DNA from: Breviolum minutum Mf 1.05b.01
Lineage: Eukaryota; Sar; Dinophyceae; Suessiales; Symbiodiniaceae
Direction: 5' to 3'
Length of the DNA: 64,000 bases
NCBI GenBank assembly: GCA_000507305.1
Contig: DF240174.1
Coordinates: forward strand, 133,047 to 197,046
Position 1 is the stretch's first letter, and each line of letters opens with the position of its first letter. This document shows, piece by piece, positions 10,540 through 24,000 of this stretch. A model generated the notes under the pieces. It had not been told where the DNA came from, made no database searches, and was given only the letters and a program-made list of their open reading frames with translations. A program made the position numbers and the translations under genes.

Positions 10540-10870
10540 GGCCCCCGGCACCCCGCCGCGGAATCCCGAGCCTTGAGGCCGTCGTCGCCGAACTTGTTGT
10601 TGCCCAGCAAGACTTCTGTAATGGTCTTGTTGACACAAAAGGCGTCGGCAAGGGCCTGGGCATCAAAAAGCTGAGAAGATTTTGTGGCGTCATGTGCTGA
10701 GTCCAATATGCAGTCCATCTCCTTTGTGAGTACCACCCTTCCACGGTGTGGCCCGCTGCGGCCGATCCTTGAGGCCCTCGTTGCCAAACTTCTTGCCTCG
10801 TTTTGTCACCGTGTGGTTGGTCCGCAAGGCGTCGACGAAAGCCTCCACAATTGGCACGTGTGGGGAAGTG
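10540..10870 (-). CDS. RNI-type leucine-rich repeat protein, two exons visible
   Basis: Two exon-sized segments each encode about one ribonuclease-inhibitor-type leucine-rich repeat. The first (about 10,860-10,770) has AFVDALRTNHTVTK and then KKFGNEGLK. The second (about 10,705-10,570) follows a TTCTCAG acceptor and has AQALADAFCVNKTITEVLLG then NNKFGDDGLKA. The spacing N-x-T-hydrophobic, L-x-L-G-x-N, F-G-D/N-x-G-L-K is typical of RNI/NLR-like repeats, usually 28-29 residues. The second exon ends at AAG followed by GC, consistent with a GC donor. More repeats probably lie nearby but are not clear. Such repeats mediate protein binding, and no partner can be inferred. Confidence 0.55.
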
Positions 10871-11522
10871 CCATTGCGGGATGTTGGCTACATTTTGGCT
10901 TCCGGCAACCTAACAAAAGTCGTTCCACTAGCAAGCACTTCCACTTGGGGTCATTTGTAGTGCAGGATTCCTTTCAGATGAAGCATGACACTATGATCTC
11001 GAGAGTTTCCAGATTCCCTGTTTGCATCTTACCACGTACACCCTCAGGTCTCATCCCCTTGAGGCTTGCACAGGTATGTCAGCACCTCAGTAGGTGGTGA
11101 AACGCTGTGAATCTGATTTTTGTTTGACAAAAATTGCCACACCATCCCACTTCCCCACCCAAACATTCCCACCACCATCTCTGCAAACTTTTTGTCCCGC
11201 TTCTCATGGGGTCATTTTTGCGGAGCCTTTTCTTAGTGGCCCTTGTGTCCGTTTTGACGGCGTCGTGGTACCTGCCAACATCACGTTTGGTGAAGTTTGA
11301 TGAAGTCCCAAAAGCTGAGAAAAGGTAAGATGAAACTTTGAACATGAAAGGGTGGCAACCAAAACTGGAATAAAATGGAACAAAAAATAAACAAATTACT
11401 ATATGACTAAATGATTATATGATAATGTTGTTATTTGCACTTTCTTTATTCTTTATATATATATCTCTTTTCGAGCATCACTTTCTGCTTTCCACTGTGT
11501 CACATGGTGAATTGCAGCGACT

Positions 11523-12000
11523 CTAAACGTTCGATTCGAAAAAAACTGCCTGTGTCTGCGAATGGCAGGAGATCCCCTTCTTCTGCAAGTCCTTCAGAAT
11601 TACAAAAAACGGCGCAGCTAAAACGAGGGGAAGGGCGTCCAACGAATGGTATATAGCCAAGTCTACATGAATCAAAGGCTGATACAGATTGCAACAAGAT
11701 TTCCAGAGATTGCACAGTTCAAATTTCTAAGTGAAATTCCCAATTCACATCCAGCAAATCCAATTCATGAACAACTTGTTCAAATCCATTTATGACACTT
11801 TGCCATTTGATCCTTTTGTTTCATGCCATCCTTTTGCCATTGGTACATTTTTCTCAGGAACCATCCCACAACTCAACCAACTCCGCCAAGGGTTGCCTTT
11901 ACCAAAGCTTCGCGTTTCTCTACGGAACTCAAGGAGGAGAACACTTCATCAAGGCATGAGGCTTCAACCTGTCGCGAATCTTTGCCAAAAAGGCACACCC
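11523..12000 (-). CDS. likely 3' end of the PPR gene
   Basis: Two minus segments follow the last PPR exon. KDSRQVEASCLDEVFSSLSS and VEKREALVKATLGGVG lie at about 11,985-11,870. ILKDLQKKGISCHSQTQ runs into a stop at 11,523. Joining the last PPR exon to VEASCLDEVF across a repeated CAG gives an uninterrupted reading. The helical, non-repeat tail is what one expects at the end of such proteins. The final junction is not resolved. Confidence 0.45.
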
Positions 12001-15000
12001 TAAAGGCAATCCCCCAAGCCAAAAAGCATTCCCTCTTTGGCCTTTAACTTTTGGTAAAGGTTTAGGGATTTTTGGTCCAAAGGTGTGTTGAAACGAACCG
12101 AAACGATTGATAGGTTTATATATTTCTTGCGGAAAATAGTAGATCTTGGATTTCTTTTGTCAAAAAAAAAGGTAAGAAGGCACCTTACAAAGACATTTCT
12201 TTTGGTTTTCATAGTGTTCCTATGGTTTCTTCCATACATCAACGTATGGACAGTAGATCGATTTTGTCTTCCTCCATGGTTTCCAAACCCAACTGGGATT
12301 TCCCAACACCGTGGTACAATCCATCGGTTTCACAGAGACCATGTCCCGGCCTCAAATATCGGCAAGGAAATGGGAAACGTTTTTAGCTTTCGAGTCGTAA
12401 GCAAATACGCCACTTTTGGGTGACTTGTTGTTGAAAGGATTGTGTGCGTGTCGATGTATACAGGGTATATATGAAGATTCATCAATGTAATGATGTATAC
12501 AGTATACATGTATATACAACATACATGTGTATCCCTGCACTGATGTTTCATTCATTGTGCATGTATACTTTGTGTCTTCACGAAATTATACAAAAAAATG
12601 TGAGGAGCCTTCATGGCCATCAGCCGAAACCACCATATTTCAGCGCTGCCCAAGGGACAAATGATAGGCGCAACGAACCACGGCCACGGCTTTGTCAACC
12701 AAACCTGCTTGAAGACAGCCGCGCACCATGACCTCGTCACTGAAAATGATGGAAACTCAGTGGTTGCTCCATGTTTTTGTTCCTCCTAAAATCAACCATA
12801 TCTTTAGATTTGGGAGGGGGATCCATTAATTTTGAAACACGTAGAAGTAAAAGATCATAAAATCACGGCCAAGATAGATTTTAGATGGCTTCCTTTCAAG
12901 GCTTTGTGGGTGCACTGCTAGCTATGTATTTCCGACGCATGCATCTTTTGGACAAGGGCACCGTGTAGGTCTTCGCATCAGGAACGCAGGTGCCCTCCTT
13001 CACCACCTGCGCACATCAGGACTTACCTGGAACTAGCAGTAATACCTTCCTTACTTGTAGATTCAGTATGATAGACGGCTGGGCCAAAACTTTCTCAAAA
13101 GCTAGTGAAACATGCAGGTTTTAGCCAATTTCCAAGGGGAAGCACCTGGAAGTCCTTTAAAAAAAAGCAACTGACAAATCCATGCACCTGGTCATGCAGG
13201 GACAAGGCACGCTGGCACTGTCGATTGTGGATGCATGCCTGCATGAGGCAGGTATAGACCTGGCAGCTGCCACAGTGACCACCAGCATCATTACATTTTA
13301 GTAGGGAATCCCTATAAACCTTCATTTGCCACTGTTACTGAGAGGGCCACATTCAATGTATTGTAGTATATATTATACCATCTTTCACTATATTATCCAA
13401 TATGATATGATGTGATATAATATAACATGATATAGTATGAGAAAACTCAATAATGTTATGATACAAAGTAATGATAATGATAATCTTCGATGTGAAATAA
13501 TACTGGAATATCATTGTGATACGATACAATAATATGATGATGTAGTATTATATCATGACAATAATAAATAATAGTATTAATAGCCTGACATAATAATTCA
13601 GAAGAAAAAACATATTAATAATTAATAATAAGAATGCTACTAATAATAATTATTTCATATAATATCTACGTAAATATGATATCATGATTCCAACAATATG
13701 ATAAACATAATGTGACATGGTATAATGGAAGATGATATGATAGTTTATCAGTTTATCATATTATGTTACTGTGTGTTAAATCATATTATCATAGCATATC
13801 GTCATATCATAATATCGATAATATATTGTGTCATTATCTAATGTATCATATTACGTACAATGAATTGTAGTTGAGTTAGCTAAATATTACATCATTTCGC
13901 AAATTCATTGTGTCCTTCTACATGCATATCACACTGCAGCTATATCTCATGCATCCAAAGATCTCTCATCTATATCACCCACTTTCTGGCCTGAATGTTG
14001 GCCTGAAAACCATACTGCTGTGTGAAGGTCTTCACCATCTCAAATGCTTGCTCCAAGCGCCTGCCGTGGAAATAAACAAAATTTCAGGACCCATAGAAAC
14101 CGGGCAAGGCAAGCTATGCAGCTGCCTGCCACGACCCAAAAGCTTGCATAGGATGCTCAGGGTGTAATTGGAAGGTACCACCTCAGTGCCATGTTCAAGA
14201 AGCCAACAAAACCAAAAGGCTACTTGGCCAACTGAAAATGATTAGCATCTAGTTGAAGCCAACACCCAGGAAGCAGGAAATATGTTTTTTTTTTCTGAGC
14301 ATCCCAACACCTTCATCTTTCATTTCCTCTAAAAGTTGCAGTGCCTCCTCCACACGAGATTGTTTGGCGCATCCATCCTCAGGCTGCGAGCAGGATACTG
14401 TGGTAGGATGGGACTGACAGTGGTCTTTTCTTTAGAGGTTATGGTACTTTTCCCTTGTATTAGTATGGCAATGCACACCAAAAGGAAACGGAAAGAAGAA
14501 ACTTTGGTGAGATTTTTTTTCAGGGTTTAGCTGAGTTCAAGACCAGCAAACTATTGTAGAGCACCTGTTGACCAAGGGACCAAATCGAGGAGGTATATAT
14601 GGGGGTTTCCGAAAATGGTGGTACCCCCAAAACATCCATTTTAATATGGTTTTCCATCATAAACCATCCATTTTGGGGTACCCAATTTTTGGAAACATCC
14701 ATATATCAAAGCTGAAACTTCATTGTTTGTCACCCTCTCGGATTTGTGACAACTGACAATTGAATATCACGTGATTTGATTTGGAAAGCAGTAGATTATG
14801 GCATATATATACAGATACAGTAGATGGTGTTATTTTTTCAAGTTGCAGAATTCCATGACTTCCCTGAGCTTTCTGGCAACCTATCAGACCTACCCATTCA
14901 CAAGACCCTTAGCTGTCGGTGTTTCTATTGCTTTCAGATCATGAGACTTTCAAGTCCCCCCAATTCAAACGATGGGTGATGGACCAGTGATGGAGACATC

Positions 15001-18000
15001 TTTCTTCCGGAAAATACAGGGGACCAAATTTGGGGCGTCCTTGATTTGATCCTTCATGTCTCCGTTTTAGTTTTCTCGTTGGAACCGCCTTGCGACTGTT
15101 CTTCTTGCGGTTGCTTGGAAAAAGTATTTGAAAGCAATATCATAAAGTCATAAAGTACAAAGAGACAGTTCAAAAGTGAGGAACATCGGAACATCCACAA
15201 ATAACCAACAAGCTCCCGATTCTGCCTGTACCATCACACGAATCTCTTTTTCTCACTGCTAGGGCTGCTAGAGCTGCTAGATGTGTCATGTTAAGAGCTG
15301 CCTACCTATTCACCTCAAAATCTGGACATGCCAAAGTGCGAAGCGAAAGAGGAAGTTTTCCAACTCGTTGAGATCCCTGAAACGATCGACCTAGGCGTAT
15401 AGTCTGGAGTTGATCGGGAAACTGCAACACCTTCGATGTTTTGATCGAACTCATCACCTAATGTCAATGTCAGAAGGTTCCAACATATATCATCCAAACT
15501 CTGATTTTTTGTGGCCTCCCAATGTAAATGTTTGTAGATTCCAAGGTTTATCAGCACATTCACAACAACTATGATTTTGAAGCGACTCACTCAAGGCGAA
15601 GGTGCTTTTTCGACTATTTGGAAGCCAAGTGCCTTGCAAAGGTCTAAACTCCAAGCCCAATGTCAACGTCTCCAAAGCTTTTGGCAAATAAACATTGTCC
15701 AAGGACTGGTTGAAGTCACGGCCGAACGTTCAAGCTGTGAGGTTTTCAGGGAAATAAACCCAATCCATGGGTTGATTGAAATCACGTCCAAATGTCAAAG
15801 TCTTGAGGCTTGCGGGCAGCCAAACGTCTTCCAATGTCTTATTGTAGAAAAGCCCAAAGATCAAAGTCGCAAGGCCATCAGGAAACCTGACCCGACTCAA
15901 TGAACAATATGAACAGTTGAAAAAACTCCCAAAGTGTATGGTCAGTAGGCCATCTGGGAGTCGCACATAATCCAACTCTCGATTGAAATGCTTTCCAAGT
16001 GCTAACACCTCAAGATTGCGGGGGGTAAATTCACATGATTCAAGCTTTGATTGAAGTGATCTCCAAATGCAATGCTGCGAAGATTTTCTGGCAGGTATCA
16101 AACAACGACTCGAGTCTGTAACAGACTCGAGTCGCTGGTTGAACTGGAGCCCGAAGTTGATGTTCCGAACACTCTCCAGAAAAGTAGCACACCGTAGCTG
16201 GTGATTCACTTCATCTCCAAATGTGACGGTGCTCAAAGTTGTTGGCCAAGAAATGTGATGTTCAGCTTTCAGACTCTGAACCAACTCACTCCCAAGGGAT
16301 AACTTCTGTAGTTGTTGAGGGATCTGCTTGTCTGTGAAGTTTGGGAAGTTCTCTCCCAAGATCAGACTACGAAGGCATTTGGGTAACTGGCCTTTTAAAT
16401 TCCAGAAGCGGTTTCCAAAGGTTAAAGACGCATTCAAACATCCGTTCCAGTTCTCCCCAAATGTTAATTCCTTCAGTTGGTTTGGCCACCGGACAGCCTC
16501 TATAGCTTGATCGAAATCCCTTCCCAATGTCAAGTCTTCAAGAGCATCTGGAAAATCAACTCCCTCCAGTTTTTGATCAAATGAGTCTCCAAATGTCAAG
16601 GTCAAAAGGCCATGCGGAAAGCACACACCATCCAAGCTTTGATTGAATTGATTCCCAAGTGTTAAAACCTGGAGCTTCTGGGGCAGCTTGACATGTTTCA
16701 AGCTTTGATTGAAGTTGCAACCAAACGTCAGGATCACCAGGTTCTGTGGCAAACTCCAGTATCTCAAGCTCTGATTAAAATCCTCCCCAAATGTCAACTT
16801 CTGCAGAGTATCTGGTAAATCAACTCCCACCTCATTGAACCTATCTCCAAATGTCAGCGTCTGCAAATTTCTTGGAAGGTTGAAATTGCGGATGCTTGGT
16901 GGGGTCAAATGTTCCAGGCTGCCTGGAAGCTCCATATCCTCTATGCCTAGCTGCTGCGATTCCAACGCCAAAGATCGCATGCCCTCAAGCGCATCCAGAG
17001 GAGCCAGGCTCCTGTCTGTGAGGTCACCCATCAAGAGCTTCCAAGTCTGTTGAAAATTAGGTACTGTACAAACATAATTCAGAGTTGTTGCATTCTGAAC
17101 ACCTTGTCTTTTCAAGGTGTCCCTGTGAATGATGCGATGGAAATCCCATGCCACTGTCGGACACAACGCCAAGCCCTGCTTAACCCAACGATGCTCAGCT
17201 CCAAGGAGCAAGTTTCATCACTGGCCATTGAGGACAAGAAAATCCAAAAGAGATCACCGGCACCTGGGTTTTTTGGAACACAATCAAGATACAAACATCT
17301 ATCCCCCTTGAGGACCAAATGCTGCAGAAGATTTGCTAGCTCCTTTCAAAACGAAAACAAAGTCATCTGTGTCTTTTGTCTTACAAGACTTTGCATGTAA
17401 AAAAAATGTCCCATTCGATCAGAAGTCAAGAATAGCGGAGCAACAGCCTTGACAATGTATGAATCCTTTACCCGACGCCCTTCCCATCTGCCTCATCTGG
17501 TTTCACATGTCCCAACTTCTTCATCTCCTTCAGTAGGGCAAAAGCACGGTCCTTAAGAAGCCGTCAGGATGCATGTTGTGAGATGATCACGTAACGGCAA
17601 GACATGTTCCATTCAGTCCATCTTAGTGCCTTGCTACATCTCCAGCTATGCAGTATCCCTGGAGAGCGGTGCCGTAGGAGGCCAAGCCAAGATACAACAT
17701 GACCATCCATGCGCCTTCACAATAGTGGAATACGTAATGATGTCAGGCTGCACAGGTGGATCACTGTCACGCATGTCCTGTCGACAGTGCATCAGTTGGG
17801 CGGGTCGACGGATCCAAAATTGGTCGGGGTGCTCCAGAAAGATAGATTGAGCGCAGAGTCGACGGCTGATTCATTCTCTGACATTTGTACATATGTTCAC
17901 ATTATCTTTTTAGTGTGTATATATATAACGCATATAAATGTATATAATATACGTATAAATAGGTACACACATGATATATTTATATGACACATATGATATA

Positions 18001-21000
18001 GAGATATTACATAACACAAGTCAAAGCTTGTAGTACTCGAAAGTAACAGTAATTGCACCTTTAGTACAAGTTGGCAAGGCACCAAAGCCTTTGATTGAAG
18101 AATTCCAGGAGACTAGCCTTTTATTATCCTAGATTCTGTGAAAGACCACCTTTAGTCTACCATCTCCTCCAACATCTTAGATGATCATGAATTCTACCAG
18201 TTCCAACTTCTCCAACTGTTGATGCCCGGCCTTCAGTAGCTGTGGCACTTCATCAATCATTCCGCAACCTGGTAATTTCCCATGTCCATATGATGCTTCC
18301 CCCACCATCCGACGTTTACGAATCAGTGAATTCCAATTTCAATACCAAGGCCAATGACGTGCCAGTCCGTTCAACATGGTGTTGAAAGTGATGGTATTAC
18401 AGGCAATGCCACGCTCCTGATGTGAATTTCTTTCTGAAGATTTTTGCAGGAAAGTAGAAGCCTTTGAATTTGATGCGATCAGAGACAGTGATACAAATTA
18501 GAATACGAAATGGATTGGTGCTTTGGATTCCTGGAAAACATAAGTGACTGCATATGAAGCTGGTGCTGCGTGTAGGGAGATCATGATTTTCACTTGAGGA
18601 ATTGTGATTCACAAGCAATGGCTGGAGAATTGTTCAGTACAAGCAGTGCTTGGTGAATTGTTGGAATCTTTGTTGAAAAGCTGAGATTCCTCTGTCAGAA
18701 TCTGTCCAACTTGATAAGGCAACTCTTGAATTTGTTTTTGTCATCTGAAGCCCAAAGGGGTCCTTCATCTCCTTGTAAATGGCAACAACCTGCTCAGAAA
18801 GTCATTTGAACATGCACTGAAATATAGCATATTATATACACCCCCGGAAACCAATATGGAACCCAAAAATGGTGGTTTGGATGATGATGTTCCTTTTCGA
18901 AAGGCTGATTTTCACGTTCCATGTTACCATGCGAGTTGTCTGGGGAATATAACATGAAAATTCATGAAAATTCCAAGGTGTTTCTGCAGCTTCACAACTC
19001 CTCGGTTGGACCGCCTGTTCGTGCTGCCGAGACATGGTAAAACCCTTCACAATCGTGGAGTAGATGACAGTGTTCACCAGATCCTGGCATCCAACATGTC
19101 CCATGAAATTGTCAGTAGATCTCCCAGATATGTATACGTCAAATGCATCTATATCTATATCGGTCAGTTCTGGGGACAGAATTCTCAGAAAAAATCTTCA
19201 AATAGGCATGCGGCATCCATGACTCAAGACTGCCTGAAACTTTTCGTACTGAGCAAGACACTCGCTGATCCTCATTGCGCCACACATCGTTGACCTTGGG
19301 CTGCAAATATTAATGGGGCTCCGCCGCTCCACCCATTTAGCAAAGGGAAGGCCATGAATGAGATGAAAAAAATCGGCTCGCGTGCATTTGCAAAATTCCT
19401 CAAACTATCAGCTGCATTCAAGTAATTGTCCGTTTCCATTTCTTTGTGCATGTTTGTTCCCATATTCGGCTTTGTTGGTAACCGTTTGCTTGTCCATTTC
19501 TTCATTGCCATTGCGCGTGTGTGCTTGTTTTCTGAGTTTCCCCACCACTTTCCAAGCCTCAGAAACCTGGTTGTTGCTTACCAAGGCCTGCAGCAGATCA
19601 GTGAATCATAGATGTCAGATGTCTATAGAGTTAAGGCGATGTAATGGAACCCAACTGACACTAGGGAAGAAAAAACTGTTTCCTTCAACCAGTAGGAAAT
19701 TCATGAAAAATCATTAGAAATCACTTCCTACCCCGCTCCAACAATCATTGACATATGAACATTGGATTTGACTTTAGTCTTTAATCATTTCCCACCTCCC
19801 AAAAAACAACCAAATATCATTGGGCATGTCGTTGATGAAATCGTGGGCCTCCACCATACACCCCAAGGTGACAGCCGTGAGCTTAACTCTTTGATCACAC
19901 ATCTTTTTCCAAAGTTCTTTGACCTTGGACCCAAAGGTCGGTCACGACACTCGGAGGACAGGGGAGGGACCAAAATGGTGTTATAACTGGCAATGATGTC
20001 ACCCAAACAACTCCAATCGTAACCATATTTCAATCAGAACTTTCAGTTTGCAGCTCAAGAAGATTGTTCAAAATCCAAGGGCACTCTGTGACTTGGTGGA
20101 GCAAAATTGGATGCAAAGGAGACAATGATGTGTGATGTTACATTAGGTGAAAAGTGACTTGTTTGTCGGTTCAACTTACAAGAAACTTACGTTTGTGAGT
20201 GTAGACATTCTCTACAACATTAGGTTTCTTCTATCTGACCCTACAAACTTGCGAATAATCAGGTCTTGCCAAGTAGCGGTATGGATGTCATGTGCTTGAC
20301 CAAAAGCCTTCATCATACTGCCATAGGTCGGCCCCGACACCTGTCAAGTTCACCGAGCAAAGCGACATCAAATTGGCCCCTGGGCGAGTCTGCTGCACCT
20401 GGAGGGGCTTTCCCATTGCCAGGAGATGTTTGAATTGTTTCCAAAGGAGCTTGAGATGTCCAGATCGGATACAGGCATCTGCAAAGCCTCCAAACAACGC
20501 CTGCGACGTGAACAGAAAAAACAATGAAGAGGCTGGTCAAGCACTGACAGCGCCAGAGCAAACTCATGGTAAGGCCTTCCAAAAGTGGAAGTCTCAGCTA
20601 CAAGACTAGGTGCAAACCCTGCTGCAAAAACCTGATTTAGCTCTACAACAGGAGTACGAGAGCCCACACACAATGCCACCTGTATTCACGGCTATTTGTA
20701 TCGGTCCTGTGGATGTTTAAGGTACATGCAGCCAATCTATTGCAAAACAAAGAAACATCAAACATTGTCATGAAGTGCCCAACCTCGTCCATTTGGATAT
20801 CAGACTCCTAGACAAGAAACATCTAGGCGATCGTGCACTCTTGAAGCAAATCTGGAAATTTGCCTTGGTATATGTTGATTCCTTGCAAGAAGTCGAGAGT
20901 CAGTCTTACCTTGCTACATCCTGTATCATTTCTTACCATTGTTCGTAGTGACTCTTGCATACAATCGTGTTTTTCTTAGATCCGGGTAGAAATAATGGGG

Positions 21001-24000
21001 AAGGTGAACTGCCAAAAACAGACTAGCGATTACCATGTGAGCCATTTTTGAACCTATGAAGAGTTTGGTAAAAAAAACTGGAAGCTTACGCCGTACGCCA
21101 CCTGTCTTTGCTGCACCCGCATCTTCTCATGTGTTCTCCAACTTGACAAGAAACAACTCCAAGCTCAAGCCACAAATGATCATGGAGTGAAGATTAGTAA
21201 ACATGTTTCATTATTTTTCTACTTCGGGTTATCATCAGCAAGAGCTGTGGCTATTCCATATATAAATCAAACATGTTTCAGCTTTGATCGGGACCACAAA
21301 GGAGAAATGGCCAATAGCTTCCCTGTGCTCCTCAATGAGCGAAAGAATCGTGGTCAGTTCAGCACCGTGCGAACGGCCAGCGATGCTCTTCCTTGGCTTG
21401 CTGTGATCCGCTTGACTCCCCGCTGCTATCGCATGGTTCCAGTCTTGAAACGCATGATAGCACTATGTTTGGGGATGATTTTTGCCAACCTTCTGGTGTA
21501 ACTATTGGAGACCACTCAGTTTCGATGATGAATCTGGCTTGCCACTAGGCATTCGTCCTTCTTTGCAGTTGCACCAGCCAAGCATCAACAGAATGCTGCA
21601 GGTAATGGCACTGGCAAAGATACCTTGACCTCGGCCCAGGGTGGGCAGTTGACACACCTTGACTATCCCTTTTTGAGGTTTACCATGCCGGACCTGTGAC
21701 TTGCCAAATGGTAAGAAAAGGGTACCCTTGTTGACATGGCTATAGGCTACAAGGTAACATCCATTTTAATCTATCGGTATATGGAATGCAGTGCGTGCAC
21801 CGTGCGAATCCCCCTCTTCCACCCGAAGACGAAGACACGAAATGAAGACACAAAATGCTTGTTTAAAAGTCAGGTAAAAAGTGGGACTTTTTTTGCCCAC
21901 ATCCTTCATACATGTATGCCACCCACCCAGTGGGTCATCTCAACCGAGTGTCCTTTCATCTCACTTACAATGCGCCATGCACTTGCCCGATCACCTTTGT
22001 TCACAACGGCATTCAGCAATGCGTGGTATGTCACCTCAGCGTTTTGGGTCTCACGAAAGCTTAAGCCGGGTTTGGCAGCTTTCAGGGGTGAAAAGCAGAC
22101 CTTTGGATGGATAGGATGGCATGGTAGACATCTGCATTTAATTTCTAGATTTCCAAAACATTCGGAACAAAAACAATGATAGCTTCTAAGTGTGTGGACC
22201 TTCAGGGAAGAAAAATGAATTTGAAAATTCCAAGTAGTGTTGTCGGCCCTTCTGCTTTTTGCGAAGCCATGATATATCTTTGGGTTTGGCGGTTTGGCCC
22301 TTGGCTTGGCTCTCTTCTGTTTGTTTCACCAAAAGAAATGCGCAACAAAAGGAAGGCCAAAAGGTTGGACAACAATTTATTGCCTATGGAAGATGTGTTG
22401 TGGTTTATGTTTATGGTTCATGTTTATGTTGTTGGCTTTATTGTCTTTTTCCTGGAATCCTTTTGAGTCCGTTTCACTTTGATTCCCGGCGCGGCTGGCC
22501 ACCAATCCTGATTGGTGCATCTCGGTGAAGACATTCTGTGCCGAGGTGGTGTCGCCGATGGCCAGGTGGCCTTGCATTGGGTTGAATCCTTCTTCAGCGG
22601 GAATGGTAATTCAATGAGGTTAAATGAACTAAAGTTCAATGAAGTTGAATGAAGTCGAGAGATGTTGGGAAATGACACTGACAGATTTAAGAAAATGAAG
22701 ACGGTTTTTCAACAAGTAACTACTGCCTGAACCCCAATCAAGGTACGACAAGGAGGTACACAACAATACTACATAGAAGGGTAGTAGCAATACCCACCGC
22801 CCACCGGGGGTATCCAAGAGATACCATAAATCATATGTTTGTTGGCAAACCTTCCCATCCTTCACATCCGCCTTTCATCAGTGTGTTGTAGCTGACCACA
22901 TCCGCCAATGATTGCTCCTTCATCTCTTCAAAGACATCTAAAGCCCGTGGCAAAGCTTTACATTCGATGCAGGCATCCAGCAAGCAATTGTAAACCTCAA
23001 CTCGTTGCTGAAGACTTCCTTGGGACTTCGTCCGTTTTTATGGTTGGAGGATGTTTTTCCTTTTTGCTAGACGTTCCGAAGAATTGCCCAATGTTCAAAA
23101 AGAAAAAACAGAATCTCGATATTTTTTGTCACCTTTAATTGTTTTTTCCATTTCAACCAATTTGATCATTGCTATTTAAAGCCATCCAAGTCGCCAACAC
23201 CGTCATAGGTGCACCTGAGTCTTTCAACCGTTGGAAGGCTGACAAGGCCCCTTCCAAGTTACCATCCTGCAGATGTGGCAAGGATTATGTTAACTTGGGA
23301 AATGTAAAGGAAAAAAACAAAAACAATCAAAAACATAAACAGTACATCACTGTACTTAGGCTTGACTATATTTTGACCTGCTGGATGGTTTCCGATGGGA
23401 ATCTTTGGATGTTTGGAGTGGATAGGCCCATTTCCATCAATCATGAGATGCTTTTCGGAAATTGGATGGGAAAAAAACAGGATCAACACTGGATGTGTCC
23501 CCCAGAAGCAGCAGCATTGGGTCCTTGCCACAGCTGCTGATGATTCGTGCCTGACGGCTGGAATCAATGCCCAAGGACGCCTCGTGCTCCTCGTTTCAGG
23601 CCCATGTTTCACCCAACACACCGGGGATGGACTCGACCTGGTATTTGAATCAGCTTCTTTTTAAAAGGCTTCATTGTAGATAATCCACAGGTACAAGGAC
23701 ATAAACCCTAAGGATAGTTATATTGTCATTTTAAAGGGATACTTTGAAGAACAGTGGATGGTTCCAAAAATGGAAATACAAATGTGAATATATAGAAATC
23801 CACTCATTACTATGCATATTCCTTGCCTCAAACGACCAACATTTTTTCCAAAATTGTTGGCCCTGCCCTGCCAATTTCGCCTGAATGATCTTGGCGGTGT
23901 CTTGGTTTTTGGCACAGGTACACTGTGCCATCAAGGAATCCAAAAGCGAACGACTGTGGCTCGAAGCACCTGGCGAGACCGCTACATTACTGATGGCATG

